From: an uncultured Brevundimonas sp.
GTDB lineage: Bacteria > Pseudomonadota > Alphaproteobacteria > Caulobacterales > Caulobacteraceae
NCBI RefSeq assembly: GCF_943913055.1
Contig: NZ_CALTWS010000082.1
Span: 1 to 10,818 of the forward strand
Length of the DNA: 10,818 nucleotides
Direction of reading: 5' to 3'
Shown piece by piece: positions 1-7,557 of this stretch. Within the stretch, counting starts at the first letter, position 1. The number at the start of each line of letters is the position of its first letter. The position numbers and the translations under genes are program-made. A model generated the notes under the pieces. That model searched no databases and was not told the DNA's origin. It saw nothing but the letters and a program-made list of their open reading frames with translations.

Positions 1-647
1 ATGTACGACAGGCTGTAACGCTCGCCGTGATCCGTCGTGCCGGCGTTCAACGCGCCCTTGTCATTTAGCTCATAGCGGTAGTTGGCCGCGATAGCGCGGC
101 GACCGAAGGCCAGCGGGCGCACGGTCTGCAGGTCAACGGTGCCGGCCAGGCCCTGGCCGACCAGGCTGGCGTCAGGGGTCTTGTAGACGGTCACACCGCT
201 GAGCAGCTCGGACGGATACTGGTCGAACTCGACGCCACGGTTGTCGCCGCTGGAGACCTGTTCGCGACCGTTTAGCAGCGCCGTCGTGAAGTCGGGGCCT
301 AGGCCGCGGACGCTGATGACCTGGCTGCGCCCGTCCAGACGTTGCGAAGTCAGACCCGGCAGGCGGGCCAGCGATTCGGCGATCGAGACGTCCGGCAGCT
401 TGCCGATGTCCTCGGCCGTAATGACCTCGACGATCGAGCTGTTGTTACGCTTGGCTGCGATGGAGTTCTGGATCGAGGCGCGGATGCCAGTGACGATGAC
501 CTCGTCGATCTCGGTCGCTTCATCCGGATCGGGCTGGGCCGGCGCATCCTGAGCGGCGGCACCACCGGCAAATGCCAGGAGCCCAACGGCCCCGATGGCG
601 GCACCGGTCAACAGACGCGCACGACGTGTGACGTGGGTTCTCATCAT
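1..647 (-). CDS. TonB-dependent receptor, MalA-like outer-membrane maltodextrin importer (N-terminal part; runs off left edge)
   Basis: The first 215 codons of an outer-membrane active transporter are present; the beta-barrel lies outside the window. Residues 1-33 form a signal peptide (basic MMRTHVTRRAR, hydrophobic core, AAA|QD cleavage). A TonB box, EVIVTG, is at about 49-54. The plug domain runs from about 65 to 180 and carries the typical IGKLPD, LARLPG, VRGLGPDF, VYKTPDASLVG and GTVDLQT blocks of the TonB-dependent receptors common in Caulobacter and Xanthomonas. The start at 647 follows a GAGGGAGAG ribosome site; a second ATG directly after it (644) is equally possible. It is divergent from a starch-degrading operon and shares its regulatory region, which points to maltodextrin or another alpha-glucan as substrate. 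Maltodextrin uptake by such a receptor (MalA) is known in Caulobacter crescentus. Family assignment is firm; the substrate is inferred from neighbours. Confidence 0.94.
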   Translation of the reverse strand, partial: MMRTHVTRRARLLTGAAIGAVGLLAFAGGAAAQDAPAQPDPDEATEIDEVIVTGIRASIQNSIAAKRNNSSIVEVITAEDIGKLPDVSIAESLARLPGLTSQRLDGRSQVISVRGLGPDFTTALLNGREQVSSGDNRGVEFDQYPSELLSGVTVYKTPDASLVGQGLAGTVDLQTVRPLAFGRRAIAANYRYELNDKGALNAGTTDHGERYSLSY

Positions 648-705
648 TCTCTCTCCCTCAGGCCGTCGTCGCATTTCTGGTGAAGCGTCCGGGCTCTGAT
701 CGCAA

Positions 706-734
706 AGTTATGCAAACTTGTGAGAATGTTGCAA
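706..734 (-). promoter_or_regulatory. Candidate promoter of the TonB-dependent receptor gene
   Basis: On the minus strand there is TTGCAA (734-729) as a -35 element, a 16-base spacer, and CATAAC (712-707) as a -10; shifting by one base gives TGcATAACT, an extended -10 form. This would leave a leader of roughly 50 bases before the ATG at 647. The same stretch is full of TGCAA/TTGCA repeats, so a repressor bound here would cover both promoter elements. This is a sequence match only. Confidence 0.4.
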
Positions 735-794
735 GCCTGTAATCTCGGGAGGCTGGCAAACAGTGACGAAAATGCGACGCCGCAGTGGTCTATA

Positions 795-805
795 TTGCGA
801 TGCAA
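795..805. repeat. Short inverted repeat TTGCgatGCAA in the divergent spacer
   Basis: TTGC and GCAA arms are separated by three bases, near the middle of the 292-base divergent region. The half-sites are the same as in the other candidate operators but face the opposite way. It could be an accessory regulator site or chance. Confidence 0.25.
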
Positions 806-855
806 CAGGGCATCGGGGGCGTTTTGCCGTTATTTCGCCATTCGTCTTCAATGGA

Positions 856-884
856 TTGACAGTCAGCCAAACGACTGCAAAATC
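856..884 (+). promoter_or_regulatory. Housekeeping-type promoter of the alpha-amylase operon
   Basis: TTGACAG (856-862) is followed after 14 bases by GCAAAATC (877-884). The Caulobacter housekeeping sigma consensus is TTGACGS, N10-14, GCTANAWC: the -10 block matches at seven of eight positions, the -35 is near perfect and the spacing is within range. Transcription would begin near 891, giving a leader of about 50 bases before the ATG at 940. The -10 block overlaps the TGCAAAATCTTGCAAAG repeat proposed as an operator. Confidence 0.6.
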
Positions 885-892
885 TTGCAAAG
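876..892. promoter_or_regulatory. Candidate repressor operator over the amylase -10 region
   Basis: TGCAAAATCTTGCAAAG contains the inverted arms GCAA and TTGC (877-888) and also two direct TGCAAA-like units 10 bases apart, about one helical turn. Related units occur at 702-716 upstream of the receptor and at 5420-5442 between the regulator and the GH97 gene, the three promoter regions of this locus. Overlap with the -10 element fits repression by the LacI-type protein encoded nearby. Assignment is by motif sharing and position. Confidence 0.45.
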
Positions 893-925
893 CGATCCAG
901 CAGGCCATGCCGTCTGTGGACATTC

Positions 926-933
926 GAGGGAGG
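926..933 (+). promoter_or_regulatory. Ribosome binding site deciding the amylase start
   Basis: GAGGGAGG ends six bases before the ATG at 940. The in-frame ATG at 907 has only a weak purine run before it, and the frame upstream of 907 runs through the promoter, so 940 is preferred. A signal peptide begins directly after 940, supporting this choice. Confidence 0.75.
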
Positions 934-939
934 CCATCC

Positions 940-2757
940 ATGAGCGGAAAGGCTGTGAGCAGGCGCGGGCGGCGAATCGCCCTGACTGCCGCACTGGGTG
1001 CCGTCCTGTCGTGCGTCACGACCGCGGCCTGGGCCCAGAGCCCTGCCCTCGAAGCCTTGCGCCAGCGTCCGGCTGAGGACGAGGTCATCTATTTTCTGCT
1101 GCCGGATCGTTTCGAGAACGGCGACACGGCCAACGACCGGGGCGGTCTGACCGGCGATCGGCTGGCGACGGGCTACGACCCCACCGATCCCGGCTTCTAT
1201 CACGGCGGCGATCTGAAGGGGCTGACGGAGCGGCTCGACTATATCCAGGGCCTGGGCGCGACGGCGCTGTGGATTGCGCCGGTGTTCAGGAACAAGCCCG
1301 TCCAGGGTCGTCCGGGTCAGGAAAGCGCGGCCTATCACGGCTACTGGATCACCGACTTCACCCGCGTGGACCCGCATCTGGGGACCGAAGACGATTTCCG
1401 CGCTCTGGTCGATGCCGCCCATGCGCGGGGGATGAAGGTCTATCTGGACATCGTCATCAATCACACGGCGGATGTCATCCAGTACCGCGAATGCCCGGCC
1501 AACGACTGCGACTATCGCTGGAGCCGCGATTATCCGGTACAGCGCCGCGGCGGACTGCACGGCGCACCGATCAATCCGGACTTCGACGGCACAGACGTCG
1601 CTCGGATCGTGCGCCCCGACTATGCCTATACGCCCTATGTCCCCGCCGGCGAGGAGGCGGCCAAGGCCCCGGCCTGGCTGAACGAGGTCGGCCTGTACCA
1701 CAACCGCGGCAACAGCGCCTGGCATGGCGAGAGCGCGCTGGACGGCGACTTCGCCGGTCTGGACGACGTAATGACCGAGCATCCGCGCGTCATTCAGGGC
1801 TTCATCGAGGTCTATGGCGACTGGATCGAACGCTATGGCATCGACGGCTATCGCATCGACACCGTCAAACACGTCGATCCGGCCTTCTGGCAAGCGTTCG
1901 TGCCCACCATGCTGGCGCGGGCCGAGGCGGCGGGCATCCCCAACTTTCACATCTTCGGCGAGATCTATGCCTTCGAGCCCGGCGAGCTGGCGCGCCATAC
2001 CCGCATCGACGGCCTGCCCAGCGTGCTGGACTTCGCGTGGCAGCGCGCGGTGCAGGAGTCTGTGGCCGGTACGCAGGGCGCGGATCGCCTGGCGCGGGTG
2101 ATCCATGCCGATCCCGTCTATGACGGGGGCGAGGCAGCCGCCCTGCGCCTGCCGACCTTCATCGGCAACCATGACATGGGCCGCATAGGCCACCTGATCC
2201 TGAAGGAACGGCCCGACATTTCGGATCAGGAGCTATTGGATCGCGCGATCCTGGCCCACGCCATGATAATCCTGGGGCGCGGCGTGCCGGTCATCTACTA
2301 TGGCGACGAACAGGGTTTCACCGGTGACGGCGACGACCGCCGGTCGCGTCAGGATATGTTCGAGACCCGCGTCCCCAGCTATGCCGATGATCGCCGCATC
2401 GGCCGCGCGTCCGGCCCGTTCGATACCGAGGCCGAGATGTACCGCCACATCGCCGAGATGACCCGCGTCCGCGCCGCCGATCGCCGTCTGCGCCGGGGCC
2501 GCGTCGTGGTCCGCACCGCCGATCAGGCACCGGGCATACTGGCCCTGTCTCGCCTGGACGATGCCGGCGAGACCCTGGTGGTCTTCAACACCGCGACCGA
2601 GGCCCGACAGGTGAATGTGCAGGTGGACGTCGGCAGTGCAGACTGGCGCAGTCTGATCGGCACCTGTCCGGGCGCCAGCGCCGCCCCCGGTGTCCTCTCT
2701 GTTTCCGTGCCCGCCCTGGGCTATGTCGTCTGTGTATCCGAAGGCCCTGTGACGTGA
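940..2757 (+). CDS. Exported GH13 alpha-amylase-family glycoside hydrolase
   Basis: A 605-residue enzyme cleaving alpha-1,4 glucan links, probably in the periplasm or on the outer membrane. Residues 1-32 form an arginine-rich signal peptide ending AWA|QS. The (beta/alpha)8 barrel spans about 47-510 with all four GH13 regions: DIVINH (170-175), GYRIDTVKH with nucleophile Asp307, FGEIY with acid/base Glu341, and IGNHD with Asp412. A beta domain C follows to about 600. Mature cysteines at 185 and 190 (CPANDC), and 576 and 598, could form two disulfides, which fits export. Region II resembles cyclodextrin-glucanotransferase and MalS-type enzymes, so the exact product pattern and GH13 subfamily are open. 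Cys25 in VLSC is a loose lipobox; a lipoprotein form is an alternative. It is the first gene of a two-gene operon, its stop overlapping the next start as GTGA. Confidence 0.94.
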   Translation: MSGKAVSRRGRRIALTAALGAVLSCVTTAAWAQSPALEALRQRPAEDEVIYFLLPDRFENGDTANDRGGLTGDRLATGYDPTDPGFYHGGDLKGLTERLDYIQGLGATALWIAPVFRNKPVQGRPGQESAAYHGYWITDFTRVDPHLGTEDDFRALVDAAHARGMKVYLDIVINHTADVIQYRECPANDCDYRWSRDYPVQRRGGLHGAPINPDFDGTDVARIVRPDYAYTPYVPAGEEAAKAPAWLNEVGLYHNRGNSAWHGESALDGDFAGLDDVMTEHPRVIQGFIEVYGDWIERYGIDGYRIDTVKHVDPAFWQAFVPTMLARAEAAGIPNFHIFGEIYAFEPGELARHTRIDGLPSVLDFAWQRAVQESVAGTQGADRLARVIHADPVYDGGEAAALRLPTFIGNHDMGRIGHLILKERPDISDQELLDRAILAHAMIILGRGVPVIYYGDEQGFTGDGDDRRSRQDMFETRVPSYADDRRIGRASGPFDTEAEMYRHIAEMTRVRAADRRLRRGRVVVRTADQAPGILALSRLDDAGETLVVFNTATEARQVNVQVDVGSADWRSLIGTCPGASAAPGVLSVSVPALGYVVCVSEGPVT

Positions 2758-4382
2758 CCGCCCTGACGCTCGAACATCCCGCCGTCCAGACCGCCGCCGA
2801 CACCGAATGGTGGCGCGGGGCCGTCATCTATCAGGTCTATCCGCGCAGCTTTGCCGATAGCAACGGCGACGGCATCGGCGATCTGAACGGCATCACCGAT
2901 CGGCTGGAGCATATCGCCTCGCTGGGCGTGGATGCGGTCTGGATCAGCCCCTTCTTCACCTCGCCAATGAAGGACTTCGGCTATGACGTGGCCGACTATT
3001 GCGACGTCGATCCGATCTTCGGGACGCTGGCCGATTTCGACCGGCTGATCGACAAGGCGCATCGGTTGGGTCTGCGGATCATCACCGATCTGGTGTTCGC
3101 CCATACCTCGGACCAACACGCCTGGTTCGACAACAGCCGACAGTCGCGTACCGGGCCACATGCCGACTGGTACGTCTGGGCCGACGCAAAGCCCGATGGA
3201 TCGCCGCCGTCCAACTGGCAGTCCGTCTTCGGCGGGCCGGCCTGGACCTGGGACGCGCGGCGCGGTCAGTACTATATGCACAACTTCCTGCCGTCGCAGC
3301 CGCAGCTGAATCTGCACAATCCGAACGTCCAGGACGCCCTGCTGGACGCCGCCCGGTTCTGGCTTGATCGGGGTGTGGACGGCTTCCGCTTCGACGCCAT
3401 CAACTTCGCCATGCACGATCCGAAGCTGACCGACAATCCGCCCCTGCCCCCCGGCGGCAAGCGCACCCGGCCCTTCGACTTTCAGGACAAGATCAACAAC
3501 CAGTCCCAGCCCGGCATCGTCGACTTCGTCGCCCGCATCCGCGCCCTGACCGACAGCTACGGCGGCCGGTTCAGCGTGGCCGAGGTCGGCGGCGACCACG
3601 CCGAGCGCGAGATGCAGGCCTTCACCGCCGGCGATACGCATCTGAACAGCGCCTATGGCTTCCTCTACCTCTACGCGCCGTCCCTGGCTCCGGATCTGGT
3701 GCGCGAGGGGGCCGAGGTCTGGCACGGGCGCGGCGGTCAGGGCTGGCCGTCCTGGACCTTCTCGAACCACGACGCGCCGCGCGCCATTTCGCGATGGGCG
3801 CAAGGCCGCGACCCCAAGGCCTATGCCGAAATGGCCATGCTGCTGCTGATGTGCCTGCGCGGCAACGTCTTCATCTACTATGGCGAGGAGCTGGGCCTGC
3901 CCCAGGCCGAGGTGCCGTTCGAGCGGCTGACCGATCCCGAGGCCATCACCAACTGGCCCCAGACGCTTGGCCGCGACGGGGCCCGCACCCCCATGCCGTG
4001 GCAGGCCGATCGGCCCCAGGCGGGCTTCTCCTCCGTAGAACCCTGGCTACCGCTGGATCCGCGCCATGCCGCGCTGGCCGTGGATCGTCAGGAGGCCGAT
4101 CCGACCTCCATGCTGCATTCGACCCGTCGTCTGGTGGCGTTCCGCAAGTCGCAGCCGGCTCTGATGTGGGGTGAGATGGCGATGCTGGACGCGGGCCCCG
4201 GCCTGCTCTGCTTCGAGCGCACCCATGGAAATCAACGGCTGATCTGCGTCTTCAACCTGGGCCATGCTGCGGCCGACTGGACCCTGCCTGACGGCTGGCG
4301 CGTCATAGAGGCGGTTAATCTGAACGCCCCGCCCGAGGGGCAGCTGCCGCCCATGGCGGGCTTGGTCATGGCCACGGCATGA
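2754..4382 (+). CDS. Cytoplasmic GH13 alpha-glucosidase (GH13_23-like exo-acting)
   Basis: A 542-residue alpha-glucosidase with no signal peptide, so it probably hydrolyses imported maltose and short maltodextrins to glucose in the cytoplasm. The N-terminus has the typical WWRGAVIYQVYPRSF block and a DSNGDGIGD metal-binding loop (35-43). GH13 regions: DLVFAH (112-117), GFRFD with nucleophile Asp214, AEVGG with acid/base Glu277, and SNHD with Asp340. The DGARTPMPW block (408-416) is standard for oligo-glucosidases. Region I has FAH where most family members have PNH or SH. It starts at GTG 2754, overlapping the amylase stop by four bases, with GAAGG nine bases upstream, so translation is probably coupled. 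Related proteobacterial enzymes include strong transglucosidases such as Xanthomonas XgtA; hydrolysis versus transfer cannot be told here. Its stop is two bases from that of the convergent regulator gene. Confidence 0.94.
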   Translation: MTALTLEHPAVQTAADTEWWRGAVIYQVYPRSFADSNGDGIGDLNGITDRLEHIASLGVDAVWISPFFTSPMKDFGYDVADYCDVDPIFGTLADFDRLIDKAHRLGLRIITDLVFAHTSDQHAWFDNSRQSRTGPHADWYVWADAKPDGSPPSNWQSVFGGPAWTWDARRGQYYMHNFLPSQPQLNLHNPNVQDALLDAARFWLDRGVDGFRFDAINFAMHDPKLTDNPPLPPGGKRTRPFDFQDKINNQSQPGIVDFVARIRALTDSYGGRFSVAEVGGDHAEREMQAFTAGDTHLNSAYGFLYLYAPSLAPDLVREGAEVWHGRGGQGWPSWTFSNHDAPRAISRWAQGRDPKAYAEMAMLLLMCLRGNVFIYYGEELGLPQAEVPFERLTDPEAITNWPQTLGRDGARTPMPWQADRPQAGFSSVEPWLPLDPRHAALAVDRQEADPTSMLHSTRRLVAFRKSQPALMWGEMAMLDAGPGLLCFERTHGNQRLICVFNLGHAAADWTLPDGWRVIEAVNLNAPPEGQLPPMAGLVMATA

Positions 4383-4384
4383 TC

Positions 4385-5392
4385 CTAACCGCCGCAGCTC
4401 TCGCGCACGATCAGGTCGGTGGGGATACGCTCCGACCGACCGACCGATGTGCCGGAGTTGTCCAGCAGCTTGGACACCAGCAGGCGGCCCGCCTTCATCG
4501 TGTCCTGGGCGATGGTCGTGAGCGCCGGGCGGCTGTACCGGCTGAAGGGCACATTGTCGAAGCCGATAACCGAGACATCTTCGGGCACCCGCAGGCCCGC
4601 ATGCAGCAGGGCCCGCACGGCCCCCAGCGCGATCTGGTCCGAGGCGCAGACGATGCCGTCGAATCGGACGCCGCGCCGAATCAGGCTGTCGACCGAGGCC
4701 TCGGCGGACTCGACCTCGAAATGCGCCTCCATGATCAGATCCGGATCGGCGTCGAGCCCAGATTTAGCCAGGGCCTCCAGATAGCCCCGGTGCCGCTGCA
4801 TCGATTCCGGCGGGTCCAAGTCGCCCAGAAACACAATCCGCTTTCGCCCCAGCCGGGCGAGATGCAGGGTCGCGCGGCGACCGCCCGCCAGATTGTCGGA
4901 CCCGACCGAGCAATAGAGCTGATCCGCCAGTTCGGCGCCCCAGACCACGAACCGCCCCTCGGTCTCGGCCAGCCGGTTCAGGCTCTGATGCAGGAAGCTC
5001 TGCCCCAGAAAGATCACGCCGTCAGCGCGGGTATTCATGGCCGCCGCCATGTCGTCATGGTTGGCCGGCGAGAAATGGCTCAAAATCACGTCGCACCCCC
5101 GCTCGCGCGCCGCCTCGCCGACGCCCGCCAGCAGTTCCAGAAAGAAAGGATCGCTGAGGCGCCCTTCCCGCCCCTGCGGACGCGGTGTGACAAGGGCGAT
5201 GACGCCCTCCGCCCCCACCGGACCGGACGGCATATAGCGGCGGAACGGATAGTCATGCTCGCGGGCCAGCTTCCAGATCAGCTGTTTGGTCCGCGCATTG
5301 ACGGCCGGGCTGTCATTCAGCGCCCGCGACGCCGTCGAGATCGAGACGCCCGCCAGCTTGGCCAGGTCTTCCAGACGGGTGTTGCGGGTCAC
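4385..5392 (-). CDS. LacI-family transcriptional regulator, probable repressor of the alpha-glucan genes (MalI-like)
   Basis: A 335-residue DNA-binding regulator. The LacI helix-turn-helix is at about 7-26 (LEDLAKLAGVSISTASRALN), followed by a periplasmic-binding-protein-like sugar-sensing domain from about 60 to 330; VSVIGFDN at 273-280 and the closing LTTIAQD at 291-297 are family hallmarks. The linker after the first 50 residues reads YPFRRYMPSG and lacks the usual PNxxAR hinge-helix consensus. The start is GTG 5392 with GGAG seven bases upstream; no in-frame start before it fits better. It lies between, and is opposed to, two alpha-glucan operons, so it probably represses them and releases on binding maltose or a related sugar, as MalI does for the Caulobacter crescentus maltose genes. 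It is divergent from the GH97 gene and may regulate itself through the sites at 5420-5442. Confidence 0.94.
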   Translation of the reverse strand: MTRNTRLEDLAKLAGVSISTASRALNDSPAVNARTKQLIWKLAREHDYPFRRYMPSGPVGAEGVIALVTPRPQGREGRLSDPFFLELLAGVGEAARERGCDVILSHFSPANHDDMAAAMNTRADGVIFLGQSFLHQSLNRLAETEGRFVVWGAELADQLYCSVGSDNLAGGRRATLHLARLGRKRIVFLGDLDPPESMQRHRGYLEALAKSGLDADPDLIMEAHFEVESAEASVDSLIRRGVRFDGIVCASDQIALGAVRALLHAGLRVPEDVSVIGFDNVPFSRYSRPALTTIAQDTMKAGRLLVSKLLDNSGTSVGRSERIPTDLIVRESCGG

Positions 5393-5419
5393 GCTTCGGC
5401 TCCGGTCGAATCCACGTCT

Positions 5420-5442
5420 GCAAAATTTGCTGCAAACCTTGC
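5420..5442. promoter_or_regulatory. Tandem palindromic operator candidates between the regulator and GH97 genes
   Basis: Two 11-base inverted repeats stand side by side: GCAAAATTTGC (5420-5430, five-base arms around one base) and GCAAACCTTGC (5432-5442, four-base arms around three). They begin 12 bases apart, in the 107-base gap between the two divergent starts. The second overlaps a weak -35-like TTGCTTG (5439-5445) that precedes GCTACGGT (5455-5462), a possible but poor promoter for the GH97 operon. The same TGCAAA unit occurs at the amylase and receptor promoters. Binding by the adjacent LacI-type protein is inferred. Confidence 0.5.
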
Positions 5443-5499
5443 TTGTTCTGCGCTGCTACGGTTGCGCTTGGCAAGCCCCCGTTACCGGAGTGCCCCCTC

Positions 5500-7557
5500 A
5501 TGCTGACCCGCCGTTTCCTGATCACGACCACGGCCCTCATCGCGGCTGCCCCCGCCATGGCCCAGGCACAGACGCCCGCGCCGTCCGTGACGGCGTCATC
5601 GCCCGACGGCGTCCTGTCGGTCCAGGTCGGCGTCAATGGCGAGGGCCGCCCCGAGTATTCGGTCATGCGCCTGGGTCGCCCGGTCATCGCCCCCTCGCGG
5701 CTGGGATTCATCCTGACCGACGGTCCCAAGCTGGAGCGCAACTTCACCGTCACCGCCGAGGCCCCGACCCAGCATGACGACACCTGGGAACAGCCCTGGG
5801 GCGAACAGCGCTTTATCCGGAACCGCTACACCCAGCTTCGGGTCCATCTGACGGAACGAAACGGCCTGCAACGCCGCCTGGACGTCGTCTTCCGCATCTA
5901 TGACGACGGCATAGGCTTCCGCTACGAATTCCCCGAACAACCGGGCCTGACCACCGTCCGCATCGGCGACGAGCTGACGGAGTTCGCGGTCGTCGAGCCC
6001 GGCACCGCCTGGTGGATACCGGCCTTCGAATGGAACCGCGAGGAATACCTCTACAACCGCACCCGCATCGACGGCGTGGGCGTGGCACAGACGCCGCTGA
6101 CCGTGCGCACCGACAACGGCCTGCATGTCTCCCTGCACGAGGCGGCCTGTGTCGATTATGCCGGCATGAACCTGCGCCGGGTCGAGGGTGGGCGGTTCAA
6201 GGCGGCGCTGACCCCCGGCCTGACCAATGCGGCGGTCGAGCGGACCGCCCCCTTCGTCACCCCCTGGCGCACGCTGCAGATCGCGGACCGCGCGGGCGAT
6301 CTGGTGGAGTCGCATCTGATCCTCAACCTGAACGAAGCCAGTGTTCTGGGTGACGTCAGCTGGTTCAAGCCGATGAAATACATCGGCATCTGGTGGGAGA
6401 TGCATCTGGAGCTGAAGAGCTGGAACTCCGGGCCAAAACACGGGGCGACGACCGAAAACGCCATCAAACACATCGATTTCGCAGCCGAACATGGCTTCGG
6501 CGGCGTGCTGATCGAGGGATGGAACGTCGGCTGGGACGGCGACTGGTTCGGCACCGGCTGGGACTACAGCTTCACCCAGGCCTATCCCGATTTCGACATC
6601 GAACGCGTCGCCGCCTATGCCCGCCAGAAGGGCGTGGAGATCATCGGCCACCACGAGACGGGCGGCAACGCCTACCACTATGACAAGCAGCTGGACCCAG
6701 CCTTCGCCCAGATGCAGCGGTTCGGCTGGCATTCGGTCAAGACCGGCTATGTCGCCGATGCAGGCGGGGCACGCGTCGCCGGGCCCGACGGCCAACCGCG
6801 CCTGGCTTGGCACGAAAGCCAGCCCATGGCCCAGCACCACCTTCGCGTCGTCGAGACGGCCGCCAAGTATCAGGTCGCGGTCAATGCTCACGAACCGTTC
6901 AAGGACACCGGCCTGCGCCGCACCTATCCCAATATGATCAGCCGAGAAGGGGCGCGCGGGATGGAATTCAGCGCCTGGGGCCAGCCGGGCAATCCGCCAG
7001 AGCATGAGGCCAATCTGGTCTTTACTCGCCTGCTGGCCGGGCCGATGGACTACACGCCCGGCATCTTCGGCATGCAGACCCGCAGCCCGGACGGCATCGC
7101 CACCACCTGGGCCAAGCAGTTGGCCCTGTACGTCGTCATCTACAGCCCGATCCAGATGGCGGCGGACCTGCTGGAAAACTACGAGGCCAATCCGGCCCCC
7201 TTCCAGTTCATCAAGGATGTGCCCGTCGACTGGGCCGAGACGCGTGTTCTCGACGGCGAGATCGGCGACTATGTCGTCACCGCCCGCAAGGACCGGAACT
7301 CCGACATCTGGTGCCTTGGGGCCGTCACGGACGAAGAGCCGCGCGTGCTGTCTGCCCATCTGGGCTTTCTCGATGCCGGACGCCGCTACCGCGCCGAAAT
7401 ATACCGCGACGGCCCCGAGGCGGACTGGAAGGGCAAGCGCGAGGACATTGTGATCGAACAGCGCCAGGTCACTGCCGCCGACACCCTGAGCCTGCGCCTC
7501 GCCCCCGGCGGCGGCCAGGCCATCCGCTTCGTGCCGATCGGAAGGGCACGCCGTTGA
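5500..7557 (+). CDS. Exported GH97 alpha-glucosidase (SusB-like, probably inverting)
   Basis: A 685-residue exo-acting alpha-glucosidase, expected to release glucose from maltodextrins in the periplasm. The signal peptide is residues 1-23 (MLTRRFL, hydrophobic core, AMA/AQA cleavage). Then come the GH97 N-terminal beta-sandwich (about 30-285), the catalytic barrel (about 290-560) and a C-terminal beta domain (570-685). Barrel landmarks are EGWNVGWDGDWFG (339-351), HHETGGN (384-390), VNAHEP with Glu465, SREGARGMEF with Glu483 and Glu489, and GPMDYTPGIF (514-523). Glu465 matches the catalytic Glu439 of Bacteroides SusB, seen in the inverting branch; retaining alpha-galactosidase members lack it. 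ATG 5500 has GGAG nine bases upstream and places the signal peptide correctly. It is first in a four-gene operon. Identification is strong; bond preference is not determined by sequence. Confidence 0.94.
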   Translation: MLTRRFLITTTALIAAAPAMAQAQTPAPSVTASSPDGVLSVQVGVNGEGRPEYSVMRLGRPVIAPSRLGFILTDGPKLERNFTVTAEAPTQHDDTWEQPWGEQRFIRNRYTQLRVHLTERNGLQRRLDVVFRIYDDGIGFRYEFPEQPGLTTVRIGDELTEFAVVEPGTAWWIPAFEWNREEYLYNRTRIDGVGVAQTPLTVRTDNGLHVSLHEAACVDYAGMNLRRVEGGRFKAALTPGLTNAAVERTAPFVTPWRTLQIADRAGDLVESHLILNLNEASVLGDVSWFKPMKYIGIWWEMHLELKSWNSGPKHGATTENAIKHIDFAAEHGFGGVLIEGWNVGWDGDWFGTGWDYSFTQAYPDFDIERVAAYARQKGVEIIGHHETGGNAYHYDKQLDPAFAQMQRFGWHSVKTGYVADAGGARVAGPDGQPRLAWHESQPMAQHHLRVVETAAKYQVAVNAHEPFKDTGLRRTYPNMISREGARGMEFSAWGQPGNPPEHEANLVFTRLLAGPMDYTPGIFGMQTRSPDGIATTWAKQLALYVVIYSPIQMAADLLENYEANPAPFQFIKDVPVDWAETRVLDGEIGDYVVTARKDRNSDIWCLGAVTDEEPRVLSAHLGFLDAGRRYRAEIYRDGPEADWKGKREDIVIEQRQVTAADTLSLRLAPGGGQAIRFVPIGRARR
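7540..7546 (+). promoter_or_regulatory. Ribosome binding site supporting a TTG start for the transporter gene
   Basis: GGAAGGG lies inside the end of the GH97 gene and ends seven bases before TTG 7554. No ATG or GTG in the transporter frame lies between here and the first membrane helix, so the TTG, overlapping the GH97 stop as TTGA, is the best start. Confidence 0.7.

Noticed and set aside
708..1088. Small open frames on both strands in the divergent spacer
   Set aside because: They overlap the predicted promoters and the amylase signal-peptide codons, have no ribosome site, and look like no known protein.
790..2193. Long open frame on the minus strand across the amylase gene
   Set aside because: It is antisense to a gene with all GH13 motifs, has no recognisable domain and a composition typical of antisense frames in high-GC DNA.
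2721..3803. Minus-strand open frame antisense to the alpha-glucosidase
   Set aside because: It covers the conserved GH13 regions in antisense and shows only Gly/Arg/Ala/Val-rich sequence.
4326..4360. GC-rich inverted repeats (GCCCC/GGGGC and CCGCC/GGCGG) near the end of the alpha-glucosidase gene
   Set aside because: They lie within coding sequence, have no following T-run, and are expected by chance at this GC content, so I do not call a terminator.
4379..5506. Plus-strand open frame of about 375 codons opposite the LacI regulator
   Set aside because: The minus strand encodes a clear LacI protein with a ribosome site. The plus-strand product is Gln/Arg/Pro-rich without family resemblance.
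5596..7359. Minus-strand open frame of nearly 590 codons under the GH97 gene
   Set aside because: It is long only because strong G/C third-position bias suppresses antisense stops; the GH97 frame has catalytic motifs and a signal peptide.
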